DNA from: Trichoplax adhaerens
Lineage: Eukaryota; Placozoa; Uniplacotomia; Trichoplacea; Trichoplacidae
Assembly: GCF_000150275.1 (NCBI RefSeq)
Contig: NW_002060943.1
Span: forward strand, 407,387 to 471,386
Length of the DNA stretch: 64,000 nucleotides
Direction of reading: 5' to 3'
This document shows, piece after piece, positions 35,901-47,512 of this stretch. Each line of letters begins with the position of its first letter. Within the stretch, counting starts at the first letter, position 1. Both the position numbers and the translations under genes were made by a program. The notes under the pieces are model-generated. The model had not been told where the DNA came from and searched no databases. It saw nothing but the letters and a program-made list of their open reading frames with translations.

Positions 35901-37177
35901 ATTTTATCCTAGCTACAGATGGCGTATTGTGACTGTAAAATGCTACTACGCAGCAGTATATTACGTTTACTACTAGGTAGAATATAATTATACTATAGTA
36001 TAAATTCCAAGTACAGCTGGAGTTTCTTGAAGTTAAGTATAAAGCATAAATTCCATGATAGTCACTACAACAGCATGCATGCATTTGATCGTTGCTATTA
36101 TTTAGCAATGGTACCTTCAATTTCGCTAATTGATTCAAACAAAGTGCTAAGTAGCAGTATTTTACTTAGGTTTACTTAGGTACTGTATAACATAGCTTCT
36201 AATTATAGCTGGAGCTTGTTTAAGTTTCCACAGCGTATCAATAACATTGCAGTCATTACAGCAGGTTCAATTTAATCATGGCTATCCTTTGGTAATGGCA
36301 CATTCAATTTGGATACTTTAAATGATCATTGTCGATACTGATCATGATGCTCATAATGCTCATAAGTTAAAAGATGATCATCGCTGTCATGTAAGGGTTG
36401 CAATATGTGTTATACCTTTAAGCCTGGATTCTGGATATGTGAATCTCGAATGGAAAGCAGACGCTATATTAGAAAGAAAAGAGTAAGCGAAATATGGAAT
36501 CACGCTGAAAGCATAAGCTGAATAAAATATGCCGTCAAAATGGACACCTGTCCATACTACCAATTCAAGAACAAGTCAACATCAATCTTGATGGCAATAT
36601 GTATTTAATTATTTATTGACTATCATGATATCATTTGTATTGACTGTCCGATGAAGTCGATTTGATACTGCACGTATCAACCATTTAAAAGGAAGAAAGT
36701 AATACGTACCTATGCGTGACTAAATGAGGAATGTAGTCAGACTATAATCATGGTATACTACAGAAATTTTATACCATTGGTGCTTTTACTGTATACTGTA
36801 GTAGTATCATGTCTAACCATTCTCTATTTCATGACTAATATGTTAGTGTTGATGATGACTATGGTCATCAAGCGAAGGCAATGGATATTGAAAATTGCAT
36901 GATACAAACCCCCAATCTTCTTCCATCTTTGTTATTAATGGCATTTTCTAGCTAGAAGGTCAAGCAGTTGAATTGTATCAAGTTATTTTAATATAATACT
37001 TGGGAGCAAACACTCTACAATCAATCATTGCATTGTGATCTAAGATGATTACTATGATTCATTCCTTATCAAAGGCGATGATCATTTATGGTGAAATAAA
37101 ACATGGATGAAATTAGATAAAAGTGATCAGCCACTTACACCACCAAGGTATTGAGTAAAGCTTTGATTAAATGCCAT
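32980..37177 (-). CDS. PCID2: PCI domain-containing protein 2 (TREX-2 subunit, Thp1 orthologue)
   Basis: Twenty minus-strand exons, none with a long ORF: 37139-37177, 36910-36951, 36416-36463, 35678-35757, 35407-35472, 35242-35283, 35085-35139, 34885-34976, 34837-34841, 34638-34699, 34391-34485, 34256-34302, 34089-34149, 33913-33952, 33755-33828, 33633-33678, 33467-33546, 33303-33369, 33157-33213, 32980-33075. Phases agree throughout and give 397 residues (human 399). PCID2 belongs to the nuclear-pore-linked TREX-2 complex in mRNA export. Conserved stretches: [90 protein letters not shown] and [20 protein letters not shown], the last part of the PCI winged helix. The 5-nt exon 9 is required to keep frame. 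It is convergent with SPRYD7. Confidence 0.93.
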
Positions 37178-37410
37178 CTCGCGTCCGTCTCCTGCTTATT
37201 TCAGTAATGTCGAATCTTTCCCTCAACGTCTAAGGAGGTGAATGCAATCTCGATGGCGTTTGCCTCAGTAGTTCAACTTTGTACTCAATATTCCAATCAA
37301 TCAATGGATTAATGATCCTCGATAAACTTGCCTACCATGCACTAAAGTACCAAGTCGAGTTGATTGATTCGTCAAGCTCTGGACGCTTCCCACTTCCAAT
37401 ACCAATTACT
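37178..37410. other. Upstream flank of PCID2
   Basis: Short stretch between the PCID2 start codon and a satellite array; promoter sequences are expected here but no motif stands out. Confidence 0.4.
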
Positions 37411-38430
37411 AGTGGCAAAAGTGAAACGGTACGAACGCGTACTGCCGCTTATCTTGAACATGACACCAGTACAGTACCGTCACGACCGTGGTCCGTCTGT
37501 ACACTGTACAGTACACTGAGTACAGTCAGTAGTCAGTACCACGTACTGCACGGTCTGTACCATGCCAGGGACTTTGTATCTACTTCCCATACGAATCACT
37601 AGGAGCAAAAGTGAAACGGTACGAAAGCGTACTGGCGCTTATGTTGAACATGACACCAGTACTGTACAGCAAGGTACTGTCACGACTGTGGTCCATCTGT
37701 ATACTGCACAGATGGACCGAGTACAGGACTGACTGTCCTAGTCAAGTCCGTAGTCAGTAGCACGTACTGCACGGTCTGTAGTCTGTACCATACCACGCAC
37801 TTTGTATCAGCAATTGGCTCATTTCATTTTCAACCTTTCCTACTTCCTATACGAATCACTAGGAGCAAAAGTGAAACGGTACGAACGCGTACTGGCGCTT
37901 ATCTTGAAGATGACACCAGTAAAGCACGGTACTGTCACGACCATGGTCCATCTGTACACTGTACAGTACACTGAGTGAGTACAGTCAGTAGTCAGTACCA
38001 CGTACTGCACGGTCTGTACCATGCCAGGGGCTTTGTATCTACTTCCCATACGAATCACTAGGAGCAAAAGTGAAACGGTACGAAAGCGTACTGGCGCTTA
38101 TGTTGAACATGACACCAGTACAGCACGGTACTGTCACGACCGTAGTCCATCTGTACACTGTACAGATGGACCGAGTACAGGACTGTCATAGTCAAGTCCG
38201 TAGTCAGTAGCACGTCCTGCACGGTCTGTAGTCTGTACCATACAACGGACTTTGTATTAGTAATTGGCTCATTTCATTTTCAACGTTTTTTACTTCCCAT
38301 AGGAATCACTAGGAGCAAAAGTGAAACGGTACGAACGCGTACTGGCGCTTATCTTGAAGATGACACCAGTACAGTCAGTAGTCAGTACCACGTACTGCAC
38401 TGCCTGTACCATACCAGGGACTTTCTATTC
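37411..38430. repeat. Satellite array with alternating approximately 195- and 255-bp units, GTAC-rich
   Basis: GTGAAACGGTACGA recurs at 37421, 37611, 37871, 38070 and 38321, giving spacings of 190, 260, 199 and 251 bp. Long and short units therefore alternate, forming a dimer of about 450 bp. Each unit carries CACTAGGAGCAAAAGTG, GACACCAGTA, a GTAC-rich palindromic core (CTGTACACTGTACAG) and CACGTACTGCACGGTCTGTA. The longer units add TTGGCTCATTTCATTTTCAA. Confidence 0.92.
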
Positions 38431-38439
38431 ATATCTTTG

Positions 38440-38540
38440 TCATTGTTCACTACAGTACAGTATACAGTGTACAGTCCATTCCTTTACAATGCATAGTACA
38501 GTACTGTACAGTGTACAGTACGGTATATCGCGGTACGGTA
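38440..38540. repeat. GTAC/CAGT self-complementary tract after the satellite
   Basis: Words such as ACAGTACAGTATACAGTGTA repeat on both strands, continuous in style with the cores of the preceding array. Confidence 0.8.
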
Positions 38541-39885
38541 GCAAGTTGCCGTTTGAGACGTTCCAACAGTCCAGTACTCCAGGATTCCAAACAGGGAGTC
38601 AAAATCTGAAAGGGACAGTACAGAATGCAGTATAGTCTTCTGTCATGGTCGATATCCCAAGTTAACCAAGCGTTATTCGAACCCCCATTTTTTCAGCATA
38701 GCAGAGATTCATTAGCTAGCACGAAAAATGCCCAATTGAAGATAAAAACCATATCATTAAAACTACCTACTTCCACTGTTTTAGTGTAGATGATATAGAT
38801 ATGTCACCCCGATAGATCATGATACAAATAAAAGCAACCCATTGGGGTGGATCTTGAGATTGACTAGCGCGATACTTTTCATCAAATGCACCTCTCGCTT
38901 TACTATTAGTGAATTGACTTTATTCAAGGTTGTACTGTACATACATTAGCACAGTCATTGAATGATCGTGTAAAGCAATGTCGAACAGGTCTTCAGACTT
39001 TCCTTTTTATCCGATTTTAGCTGGAATAGTAACGGATCGTTTTGTAACTTAGCTGCGTCGTACTATACAAATATTCAAGTTGACTCCATTCCGAGACACG
39101 ACACAAACAAGCATTTTGATAATATAAACATGTTAACAATTTGTAATCTACGATTATTACAACTTACAACTGATCTATCATGATGATAATTATCAGATAT
39201 GACATTACGCTATGGTTAGGACTTAGTGTATTAGTGTTACGATACACACATTGGGATGATTATTCACGACACCGCCTATTCCAAGATTGGAACAGTAAAT
39301 CCTGGTATTGCCTTCCAGTCAATCGTGTCACGCAACAATGGCACATACAACGTATTCGTTAAGAATCAAGGACTGTCTGCTCATTAATAATACATGAAAG
39401 AGTAAAATAACCGTATAGCAGTCATTCGGTTTCAATCCGTCATCGATAACAATTATTTTTGGAGTATGGGAAGGCTGAGCACAGGAAAGCCTATGATTCG
39501 CATTATTCAAACGGTGACGATGTTAATCTCTTGACGAAAAGATTAAAGTCCCGTTGCATGAATTGCAACATCATTTATCCTTTTTAATCTTTTATGCGCG
39601 TATACAAGTAAACACATACTATCAGTCGGTGACGAGTAAAAATAGAATCTTACTAATATCCTACTATTCGTATTCTTTATACGTATGTCCCCAGTAATAA
39701 GTACGTATTTTTACCATTGCTCACTGTAAGCAATTCATGCATGCACAGACATTGTTGTTCAGAATTAGAATATTATAAACCAGCTATCTTATCCATGACT
39801 TCTAATTGGACTATATTTAAATAATGAATACGTTTACGCCATCAATATTGTTTAATCACCATGATTCAATTTTTACGTATTTACA

Positions 39886-40017
39886 ATGGCCGCTCTAAAG
39901 AGGTTTTTGATATCTTCTTTATTATTGCTACTGCTTAGCAATTATACTAGAAATTTTAAATACAGCAATACAGTATGTCGAAAGACGCTAAAATTGCTCA
40001 ATCTACATTTTTACTAG
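39886..40017 (+). CDS. Small ORF with a signal-peptide-like start, unrecognised
   Basis: A 43-codon ORF starts MAALKRF followed by ISSLLLLLLS, the n-region and hydrophobic core of a signal peptide, then an 18-25 residue tail with one Cys and basic pairs (RK). The tail overlaps the first copy of a 67-bp tandem duplication, and the stop falls at the junction. It could be a small secreted peptide or a first exon, though no donor is seen. No family recognised; a chance ORF is possible. Confidence 0.3.
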   Translation: MAALKRFLISSLLLLLLSNYTRNFKYSNTVCRKTLKLLNLHFY

Positions 40018-40080
40018 AAATTCAAAATACAGGAATACAGTATGTCTAGAGACGCTAAAATTACTCAATCTACATTTTTA
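39945..40080. repeat. Tandem duplication, 67-bp unit, two copies
   Basis: TACTAGAAATT begins copies at 39945 and 40012. Both continue through AATACAGTATGTC, GACGCTAAAATT and CTCAATCTACATTTTTA with a few substitutions. Confidence 0.92.
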
Positions 40081-41095
40081 TCATTTCATTCATTACAATA
40101 TGCTCGCAATAGTTTACTAAATATTGTCACTTTCGGCCAACCGTATCAATCCTATTAAACCTCAAATAAGATAATTTACTATTTTATATAGTTTTTATAC
40201 AATAGTACGCGATATTCACAAGGCAAGTCTTCAGTATGACCGCTTGTATACCATTCAGGCTATTAAAATTGAAACTGATTCTTTTATTATTAATGTTAAA
40301 TGTCTTAGTGCTATAAATAACTACTAATTGAATCAATCTCGCTCGATATCGGTGTCGTTTATAAAATCATTGCATTACAGCAAGTGCGTGCATGCTAGTA
40401 TTTTGATGTAATTACTAAGTAACAATATATTTTATAAAATAATATTCAAACACTCACAAAGAGTAAGTTTACTTAATGCTTATTCAAAATCTGTACTTGT
40501 AATTATCTTTTTGTTTATGCATATGATCACAATTCTCAATTTGAAATCGATAAAATTGATTATAGTCATTCGATTGAATTGTTTGGCAATTATATTCTCA
40601 ATGATGTAGCTAATTTATCTAAACGCCTTCTAGTATTGCTGGAACGAAAATTTATCACTTATTGTTACAAAAATATATGTTATTCTCAAATTTTTCTTCT
40701 TACGTAGATTGACTATAGTGTTTATTCTTCTATTTATGTAGCAAATGTTGTTTATTCGTATTTCATTATTCACATTCCATGTTGACTTTCTACGCCTTCA
40801 TGAAATTGCAAAGAAAGGATGTATCCGCTAAATTTAAAATTGCTAAAGTGGATACTAATTAACTATTATTAATTAAAGATAAATCAAACTTCTACTTATG
40901 ATGCCTTATGTGCAATGCACTGTATTCTATTTATTAAACGTATTTTACCGTAAATCAATTGTGGATCATGTTTTCTTAATAATGAATCAATGTTTTCATG
41001 TTTATGATTAACCACCGTAGCTATTTATCGTAGGATTTGATCACTAAAGATTTCCTTTCCATTTTAAGAATTTATCTTGTTTGAGTAGGAACTAA

Positions 41096-41174
41096 ATGAA
41101 AATATTACATCTCGTGACCTTATCTGGCATAGTGCAGCTTTTCAATTTGATTTTTCTTGCCTTGTCTGTGACTG
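41096..41174 (+). CDS. Possible first exon encoding a signal peptide, gene unrecognised
   Basis: ATG opens MKILHLVTLSGI followed by VQLFNLIFLALSVTG, a convincing leader. It ends at ACTG|GTGAAT, a possible donor in phase 1; without splicing, translation stops one codon later. The shape resembles exon 1 of the lectin-protease gene (50164-50270). The next exon is not established; 43599-43684 (starts GYYGRCGSGK) has the right phase but this is speculative. Confidence 0.3.
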
Positions 41175-44094
41175 GTGAATAACCATTTAAGCGGTACATA
41201 TATGATTATAGTTACTACAGAAATTTTACAATCGGTTATTTATTAATCTCTGCGATATCAAATGATAAGTAATAATATGGATTCGTCATTCCTCAAAGTG
41301 AGAAATGACATTAATACTGTACGTACTTGCCTGATATTTACGCAAATGAGATAAATAAAAGAAATTGTCGTGATCATTGCCATCACATCTCAATTTTCAA
41401 TTCCGCTTTCTTATTAAAAATTAATAAAACGCACCGTATTCATCATTAAGTAGCGCAGGCAGTAATAAAAAATAGTAAATAACAAACGTGTATACTAAAT
41501 AATTCATAATTAATGATAAAATGCGTAAATGCGTCGAAATATATCCTTAATCTTACGGATTTCAATTAAGTGACGTATGCTACGAGTATAAAGCACGGTA
41601 ATTATGGTACACTGCTGTAAGTACAATATACCATTGTACATTTTTTGGTTGCATATATTATTTACGATCAGCAAAAAACAATTTTATACCGTTATCTTGT
41701 CATACTACATTATTCCGTAATCACATCTTTTTATATTTTAAGGATGATGAATGGTATTTGTACTAAAATTCAGCGACGGAAATTGAGAGATAACACAATT
41801 TATTGATAACTGAATATTTGCCTATAATGAGCATAATAACGACTAACTGTGCTTATTCGTCGTAATAATCACACTCTGGTAATGCCAGGTCATGTAAGCG
41901 AAAGAGAATTTGTACATCATATGATTTTAATTTATAGATAGCAAAATAGATCGAGATAAATACGCGCCTTCTATTTCGTTCTAATTGTCTTGAATTCGGT
42001 GTCATATCGGTATTTTAATACTGTTATGATCCTGCGAGTATAGTGTCTACGTATACTCATGTGCTATTTTCAGATGCTACGAAAATCAATAATCAAGTAC
42101 AGCAATTTACAGTAAAGTTTGGTTGGTGATTTACAAATTCTCACTTTAAAAAATCTTCAGTGCAGTGACCCATCTTTAAATATCGCATAAAACTTGCATA
42201 GTATGGTAAGTTTTGCTCTTATTTCTTGTTAAAAATTTTAAGGTTACCAAAAGAGTAGTACTAACTGGTACTATGCTAGAGACCGTAACGAAATGAATAA
42301 AACAATTCCTTAAAGCACTGGGACAGAGAATAATTGACTAGCATCATGCTTTACATTTGTATTTAGTCTATCTTCATAAGCAATACCTTTGAAGGTGCGT
42401 ACTTATACTAATAAATGATAGTATTTTAGTGTAGCAATAAAGTGTTGAACGTTACATACGTTCAGGAAAGCATTGCAAGCTTAAAATACCTTCTATTTCT
42501 TTTACTTAATTAATCAACTACCGTATTACGCACTTTCCATTCGAATAAAAATTTTAATCCAAGTCCATAAAATACTAGTTAACAGGGCTATTCTACTGCA
42601 TGTTTCTAATTAATGTACGTTGCAATCTATGAATTGTGACTTTATAACTGGAAGGTATTTTGAACGTCATTACAGCTAACTTTCATGGGCTTTCCAATGT
42701 CAATATAGACTGATACAGGGCAACAACAGCAGCTATAAAATTACCGTTAAATCGGGGATTGTCTACAGTACCTCAAGTGAATTGCTTAGTCCTCGAATAG
42801 AGAGTTGATCATAAGCTGTACATGATGCGAAAGAAACAACTGGATAATAATTCTCTTACACAACCTTCCGGTTTAGTAACACGAGTCCAATATAGGAAAA
42901 ACTACGGTACTGCTACAAGCAAATAAGTAAACGGTCACAGGGCAGTATAATAGTACTGTACATAAAATTTTCTTTACCATCTGAATCCTTTATTACTATA
43001 TATATAAAACAACTTTATTAGTATGTGATGTGTACCGGTAGTTAGTTAATTAATATGGATACTTTTAGATATTGTACGACTTATGGCATTAATTTATTTA
43101 ATGAGTAAGTAATTACTAAAGGATTAATTAAGATTTTATATAAAAAAGGCATTTAAGTAATTAACTTATACCTAAAGCTTAAAGTATGTCACCTACTATA
43201 ACGCAATAAATTCCATTCGCTTTATAGATCGTTATTAGTATTTAATATTTAAATCATTGAAAAAATTCAAGTTTTCTGACAGGTCTATCAAATGGTAATA
43301 CTATCTGTTAAATGAGCACATTATCGTAAACCGTCAGCAAAGCGACGGGAGTTTGCACTAGTACCTATTATATCATTCAATGCACCCTTTGATATTATTA
43401 GATCGCTAAATATGTTATTAAAGTTAATTCTTGGAATTATATAGTAATATTCCGTGTTGATCTGATTATATCTTACTTATCGGAATCCTAAATATCAGGA
43501 AGTAGTTATTAATAAAATTTCTATTAGTATATCTGTACAATCAAAGAAATATTTTTTATGGACGAATTTCCTGAAAGTTTTTAGCAAAGTTTCCTAAGGA
43601 TATTATGGTCGCTGCGGAAGCGGAAAGATATACCGTACTAAATTCACAGCTATCGCCATATTTAATGGCTACAATCACTTAACGGTACCATAATTACGAT
43701 GTAACTAAATAAATCGCTATTACATTGTTAACTTTCTTTTATTTTCTGTTATTACCATATCCATATTACCAGACGTTATGAAATTTTCTAAGGTTGCCTA
43801 ATGTAAGTATACGATCATCATTTGTTGTTGTCAAATTTAATGCCAGTCTTATACGTGGGCGAACAAATGGAATTAAATTAATTGGATGTTGTGAATGTTT
43901 TATCATTCGTTCAACAAGCTAACTGGGATGCAAGATAATCATATATCAATCAAAGTATTGTCAAATTAATTCTATTGCATGTAAATAACATTATTGATAA
44001 CAAGGAAAGGATATCGCTAAGTAATTGTCCTTTATGCCAATAACAAACAACTATTTATCGAGTAGCCTAAACATTTCTTTACGCTCCTTGTGCT

Positions 44095-44293
44095 TTTCAA
44101 ATTTATTATATTTGATTTCTTGCCAATATATTTACGATTATGAGATTCGCACAAAATTTCAAATTGATTATATTTGATTTCTTGCCAATAAATAAATTTA
44201 CGATTATGAGAGAGATTCGCACAAAATTTCAAATTGATTATATTTGATTTCTTGCCAATATGTTTACGATTATGAGAGAGATTCGCACAAAAT
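44095..44293. repeat. Three-copy tandem repeat of about 65-70 bp
   Basis: The block TTATATTTGATTTCTTGCCA, then TTACGATTATGAGA and GATTCGCACAAAAT, occurs three times, starting near 44104, 44168 and 44237. Copies differ by small AATA and GAGA insertions. Confidence 0.9.
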
Positions 44294-46204
44294 AGATATC
44301 CTAACTGAATGAATATTTTGTCCTATTCCTAAGCTACTTCATTACTAGTTTCGCGTGATTTTAATTCAATTTTTCTTGTAATTTATCAAGACGAACAAAT
44401 CAAAGTAATTTAAACACAATTTCATATTAGCATGGAGAGCAAAAAAATATTTATTACTAATAAAATCAAGATTTATAATTAAACGATACGTTAACACACT
44501 TTGGAGCTTGGATATCTTTCTTTTAGGTATCGGAAAGGATGTTAATTGAAAGAAAATGTTCAATAAGGAAAGGAGCTGGTACAATAAGAATTCATTTCAT
44601 ACATGACGGAGCACGGACTGTAAGGAAGGAGTTTATTGATATTTCTGTCATCTTTGTAGTGGTAAGGTTAAAGGTTACAATTTATGATTGCCGGTATCTT
44701 TGCTTAACATGATTTCAGTAGAAAATATTCCAAACAAAAACAAAAATCGATTAAGTAGCCGAAAGAAATATCGGCAGTAGTAACAATGCTTACTTATGAT
44801 ACCTACATCATGCTTTAAGGAAATATGCTAAGGTAATAACAAAATGAACAGATGGTATTGAAATTTTAAAGTAGAGTTAAGAATGAAAACTTGAATCTTT
44901 GATGGCAAAGTTGTAATTACTAATTGTACAAGGATCATATACGCGTCCATGTTACCGCATGCTCGTATCCTTTCCCTTTTCATTCAGGATTTTCAATTAT
45001 GGATAAATTTCCTTTATCGATATTAGCAAGTATTCCAAGCTATCTAAAAATGTAAATAGAATTGTATTTGATACCACAAATGAAGATGATTGAAATTAAT
45101 ATATAAACGCATGCAGCATATATCCATATAAATGAGATAATGCTACATGTTGTTTTTGAATCGCTTTCTAATTGAAGTGACAAAGAAAATAGATGAATGA
45201 ATAGAGTCTTGTGATTTCAGCTTTGCTAATGAATACGTTACTACTTTCACTATCTTAAAAAGGAATATAATTTATGGATTCTACGTCCGTGTTCATTATC
45301 AGTCTACAGCAAAGGAATTTATTACAGGCAACGGTTCCAGTTGATTTATCAGGGACTGAATGATTGCAGTGTCTATGCATACCTTTATGGGTGGTGCATG
45401 CCTATTATGTAATAATGAATGGATTCTACCGCTATATGGTTGATAGCTTTACTACAATCAATATCGATGATATTGTGGTATACTTGATATCAATCTATAA
45501 ATATAGATATTTCAGGTTTTTCGCTGCAAATACCAGTCTATCGTGTACCATGGATAACTATTGTGGCTGATGGAAGCAAATTTCCTGTTCACTTTGAGCA
45601 GTGATCTTATATTATCCGTCTAAATGAATATTGGCGGCGTTTATGTATACCCACACAAGCGTTTAATAGTCCTTCCGACTCTGTTAATCTTGATCTATTC
45701 TTAGATATTATAATTTATACTTTTACCGCTTTACCAATTGTAATATTACGGTGTTTAGTTTAATACAATGTAGTCTATTATTCACAAGTTAGTTCTACTT
45801 TGGAAAGAGTAATACAGTAGCAATTAGAAGCTTTAATTGAAGGTGGATCCATTCTATTCCGGTTTTATTCAGCTTGGCTGAATGTATGATAAAATTGCAC
45901 TGTGTCATTTTTTTGTATCAATCGATTTACTCCATTGATGCTATTCATGCCATCAGTGTAAAAGCTATTGGAGATGCTCTACTGGTTTGACCAATATACT
46001 GAGTTGGTTGATTCTATGGCAGAAAATAAGATACAGCTTTGGACAAGAAAAATATTTTTTCAAGCCTTATGATCATCATCAGAGATGGGCAATACTAGTG
46101 TCTACAACCCAAATTGGCTTTAGCATCCCATCTGAAAGTTAAAATGCTTCTTTCAACAATGTCCTGACGAGTGTCATTCACCGTTGACTGATCTGCTCTA
46201 ACTG

Positions 46205-46385
46205 AGGTGAATAGAATTGGCTGACTTGCTGACGGATGACTCTTGAGGACATCCTCGCTATTGTCATAGATTGAGGGTGAAGTGAAAATGGTTCATTTAA
46301 ACAATGTTATCTATCATTACAGTCGTTCGTCGCTGACCCGCTAAATAGAATTGGCTGAGCTGCTGACGGATGGTCACTCTGGATG
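46205..46385. repeat. Spaced direct repeat
   Basis: AATAGAATTGGCTGA(C/G)(T/C)TGCTGACGGATG occurs near 46208 and 46344, about 136 bp apart, inside moderately similar surroundings. Confidence 0.75.
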
Positions 46386-46610
46386 ACACACCGTCATCTT
46401 TCTTTAACCAATCAAAATCGTTCTTTTAGGCGTCCATATCACAACTGTTTCACTCTAAAAGTGTCCCCCCTCCAAAAATGAACACTACCATTGAGACTAC
46501 TATGGACTTCACTTGGTGTTTTGTTCCACAATGACATCTCTATTTTTACTGAATTATTACTGAGATCCTTTCTATTCCTTCCATACTTTGAATATCAATT
46601 TATTCTAACT

Positions 46611-47512
46611 ATGAATTTTCTTATGAAGAAGAGAATCATTCTAGTCGATTAGGATAAGATTATAAGATCTTATGAGAATCTTATAATCTTATAAGTATTA
46701 AGATCTTATGAATTTTCTTATGAAGAAGAGAATCATTCTAGTCGATTAGGATAAGATCATAAGATCTTATGAGAATCTTATAATCTTATAAGTATTAAGA
46801 TCTTATGAATTTTCTTATAAAGAACAGAATCATTCTAGTCGATTAGGATAAGATCATAAGATCTTATGAGAATCTTATAATCTTATAAGTATTAAGATCT
46901 TATGAATTTTCTTATGAAGAAGAGAATCATTCTAGTCGATTAGGATAAGATCATAAGATCTTATGAGAATCTTATAATCTTATAAGTATTAAGATCTTAT
47001 GAATTTTCTTATAAAGAACAGAATCATTCTAGTCGATTAGGATAATAGAGATCAAATGAATTTTCTTATGAAGAAGAGAATCATTCTAGTCGATTAGGAT
47101 AATATAAATCAAATGAATTTTCTTTTGAAGAAGAGAATCATTCTAGTCGATTAGGATAATAGAGATCAAATGAATTTTCTTATGGAGAACAGAATCATTC
47201 TAGTCGATTAGGATAATATAAATCAAATGAATTTTCTTATGGAGAACAGAATCATTCTCGTCGATTAGGATAATATAAATCAAATGAATTTTCTTATGGA
47301 GAACAGAATCATTCTCGTCGATTAGGATAATACAGATCAAATGAATTTTCTTATGGAGAACAGAATCATTCTAGTCGATTAGGATAATATAGATCAAATA
47401 AATTTTCTTATGAAGAAGAGAATCATTCTAGTTGATTAGGATAATATAGATCAAATGAATTTTCTTATGGAGAAGAGAATCATTCTAGTCGATTAGGATA
47501 ACATAAATCAAA
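46611..47512. repeat. Minisatellite with two nested periods, 4 x 97 bp then 8 x 57 bp
   Basis: ATGAATTTTCTTAT starts units at 46611, 46708, 46805, 46902, 46999, 47056, 47113, 47170, 47227, 47284, 47341, 47398 and 47455. Spacing is exactly 97 bp for the first four and exactly 57 bp for the next eight, followed by a last unit. The core is GAATCATTCTAGTCGATTAG. The long unit is the 57-bp unit plus 40 bp rich in inverted ATAAGATCTTAT. Every frame contains stops, so it is not coding now. Confidence 0.97.

Noticed and set aside
37279-38635. Several 75-107 codon ORFs on both strands
   Set aside because: All lie in the GTAC-rich satellite, where stop codons are rare because of composition.
45364-45570. 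ORF with INIDDIVVYL, recalling the YxDDI motif of reverse transcriptases
   Set aside because: No other reverse transcriptase motif in the flanks and no long frame; probably chance.
46611-47512. 57-bp units as a coding repeat (19 codons) or a CRISPR array
   Set aside because: Stops in every frame; units are contiguous without spacers, so not CRISPR, and the DNA is eukaryotic.
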